From: Pseudoxanthomonas mexicana
GTDB taxonomy: Bacteria; Pseudomonadota; Gammaproteobacteria; Xanthomonadales; Xanthomonadaceae
Assembly (NCBI RefSeq): GCF_010093385.1
Contig: NZ_PDWV01000017.1
Location: 1-64,000 of the forward strand
Direction of reading: 5' to 3'
Length of the DNA: 64,000 nucleotides
Shown here: piece by piece, positions 63,373 to 64,000 of the stretch
Layout of the letters: every line of letters begins with the position of its first letter
How positions within the stretch are numbered: position 1 is the stretch's first letter
Made by a program: the position numbers and the translations under genes
The notes under the pieces: model-generated
What the model saw: only the letters and a program-made list of their open reading frames with translations
The model's database searches: none
Told to the model about the DNA's origin: nothing

Positions 63373-63861
63373 TCACGCCGCCGCGCAGCGCGCGCACAGG
63401 CCATGCACTTCCAGCGTCTGCGCCTGCGGCTGGAAACCCAGCGCTTTCGCACGTGCATCCAGCGCGGCCACCACGTCGCGGTACTCCAGTTCCACCGCGC
63501 TGTGGCAGCGGTCGCAGATGAGGAATGGCACCGAGTGTTGTGCGCTGTTCGGGTGGTGGCAGGCGACGAAGGCGTTCACCGATTCCAGCTTGTGCACGAA
63601 ACCGTTGGCCATCAGGAAGTCCAGCGCGCGATACACCGTCGGCGGCGCATCGGCGCCGACGCCCTTGGTGGCGCGCACCCACTCCAGCAGCTCGTACGCC
63701 TTCACCGGCTTGCCGGCTTCGGCGATCAGTTGCAGCACGCGCGCGCGGATCGGCGTCAGCCGCAGGCCACGTTCCTGGCACGCATGTTCCACCGCCGCCA
63801 CGAACGCCTTGGCGTCATGGACGTGATGGTGCGGGTCGGTGCAGGCGTGGGCGTTGGGCAT
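63373..63861 (-). CDS. zur: zinc uptake regulator, Fur family
   Basis: A 162-aa Fur-family repressor. It has an N-terminal winged helix (about residues 20-95; RGLRLTPIRARVLQLIAE, TVYRALDFLMANGFVHKLE), then FVACHHPNSAQHSVPFLICD and the structural zinc cysteines CDRC and CARC. The His-rich start (DPHHHVHD) is unusual. These features and the neighbouring zinc receptor with a Zur-box-like site favour Zur rather than Fur. It begins 13 nt after the gltX stop, so it may be read from the same transcript. Confidence 0.92.
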   Translation of the reverse strand: MPNAHACTDPHHHVHDAKAFVAAVEHACQERGLRLTPIRARVLQLIAEAGKPVKAYELLEWVRATKGVGADAPPTVYRALDFLMANGFVHKLESVNAFVACHHPNSAQHSVPFLICDRCHSAVELEYRDVVAALDARAKALGFQPQAQTLEVHGLCARCAAA

Positions 63862-63874
63862 GGGCGATCCGGAT

Positions 63875-64000
63875 TCAGGCGGACGTACTGCACTTGATGA
63901 GTGCGGCGTCGATGCGTTTCAAGGCTTCCACGCGACCGGCCAGGTAGACGGTATGCGAAATGTCGGGGCTGACCTGGGTACCGGTGATGGCCACGCGCAG
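63875..64000 (-). CDS. gltX: glutamate--tRNA ligase, C-terminal part
   Basis: The last 41 codons of a minus-strand gene run off the window end. The reading [14 protein letters not shown], then [19 protein letters not shown], matches the anticodon-binding C-terminus of glutamyl-tRNA synthetase. The stop is at 63875. The rest lies beyond 64000. Confidence 0.85.
   Translation of the reverse strand: MRVAITGTQVSPDISHTVYLAGRVEALKRIDAALIKCSTSA

Noticed and set aside
63373-63861. Iron regulator Fur
   Set aside because: A zinc receptor with a Zur-box-like site next door and the His-rich N-terminus favour Zur.

Overview
The window reads as a chromosomal segment of a high-GC gammaproteobacterium of the Xanthomonadaceae/Lysobacteraceae (Pseudoxanthomonas, Stenotrophomonas or Lysobacter type). 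The grounds are the codon use, STN-domain TonB-dependent receptors with FecR/ECF regulators, a HutF-type histidine pathway, a ribosomal THX protein with a histone-H1-like tail, and two inverted pairs of GTAG-type REP repeats (the Stenotrophomonas SMAG style). The genus is inference. I see no rRNA, tRNA, CRISPR array, prophage or insertion sequence.

Layout. 0-4.2 kb: an alpha/beta hydrolase and a large membrane GGDEF-EAL protein. 4.2-10.6 kb: a DUF1501/DUF1800 secreted pair, LysR divergent from DoxX, and a propeller/membrane/HD-like trio. 10.6-12.8 kb: a MarR regulator with a palindromic operator, a secreted protein and a CPGC thioredoxin-like protein. 13-22 kb: mostly single genes (SpoIIAA-like, sterol-desaturase family, GlxA-type AraC, GNAT, DUF1615 lipoprotein, doubled DUF1428, M20-like peptidase, PD40 propeller, GFA). 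22-24.1 kb: a DUF4130 plus radical-SAM DNA repair/modification pair. 24.2-27.3 kb: outer-membrane barrel, PH-domain protein, S41 protease.

27.4-36.3 kb is the most coherent block. A ChrR-type zinc anti-sigma factor and its ECF sigma factor face a seven-gene overlapping lipid operon (desaturase, FAD oxidoreductase, DUF1365, CFA-synthase-like methylase, DUF1295, second methylase, Blc lipocalin), led by a secreted protein. This resembles RpoE/ChrR singlet-oxygen regulons and the furan/methylated fatty-acid pathway of alphaproteobacteria. The sigma gene and the leading secreted-protein gene each carry an apparent one-base deletion in or beside a C run. Either this copy is decayed or the assembly has indels.

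36.4-46.3 kb: an EAL-PAS-PAS protein with a suspicious 5' end, then a same-strand series ECF sigma - FecR - TonB receptor - PhoD phosphatase - metallo-beta-lactamase protein, which looks like a surface-signalled phosphoester-scavenging locus. 46.4-55.4 kb: hutU, ThuA-like, small secreted proteins, a nucleotide-pyrophosphatase-like lipoprotein, an Ada-AlkA fusion plus Ogt (alkylation repair), and a LytS/LytTR two-component pair. 55.4-60.2 kb: a serine hydrolase leading the two-component genes, hutF, a 64-aa membrane peptide, hutI, and the THX gene. 60.3-64 kb: a zinc module in which a MerC-like gene and a ZnuD-like TonB receptor share an intergenic region with a Zur-box-like site, with zur following just after the 3' end of gltX.
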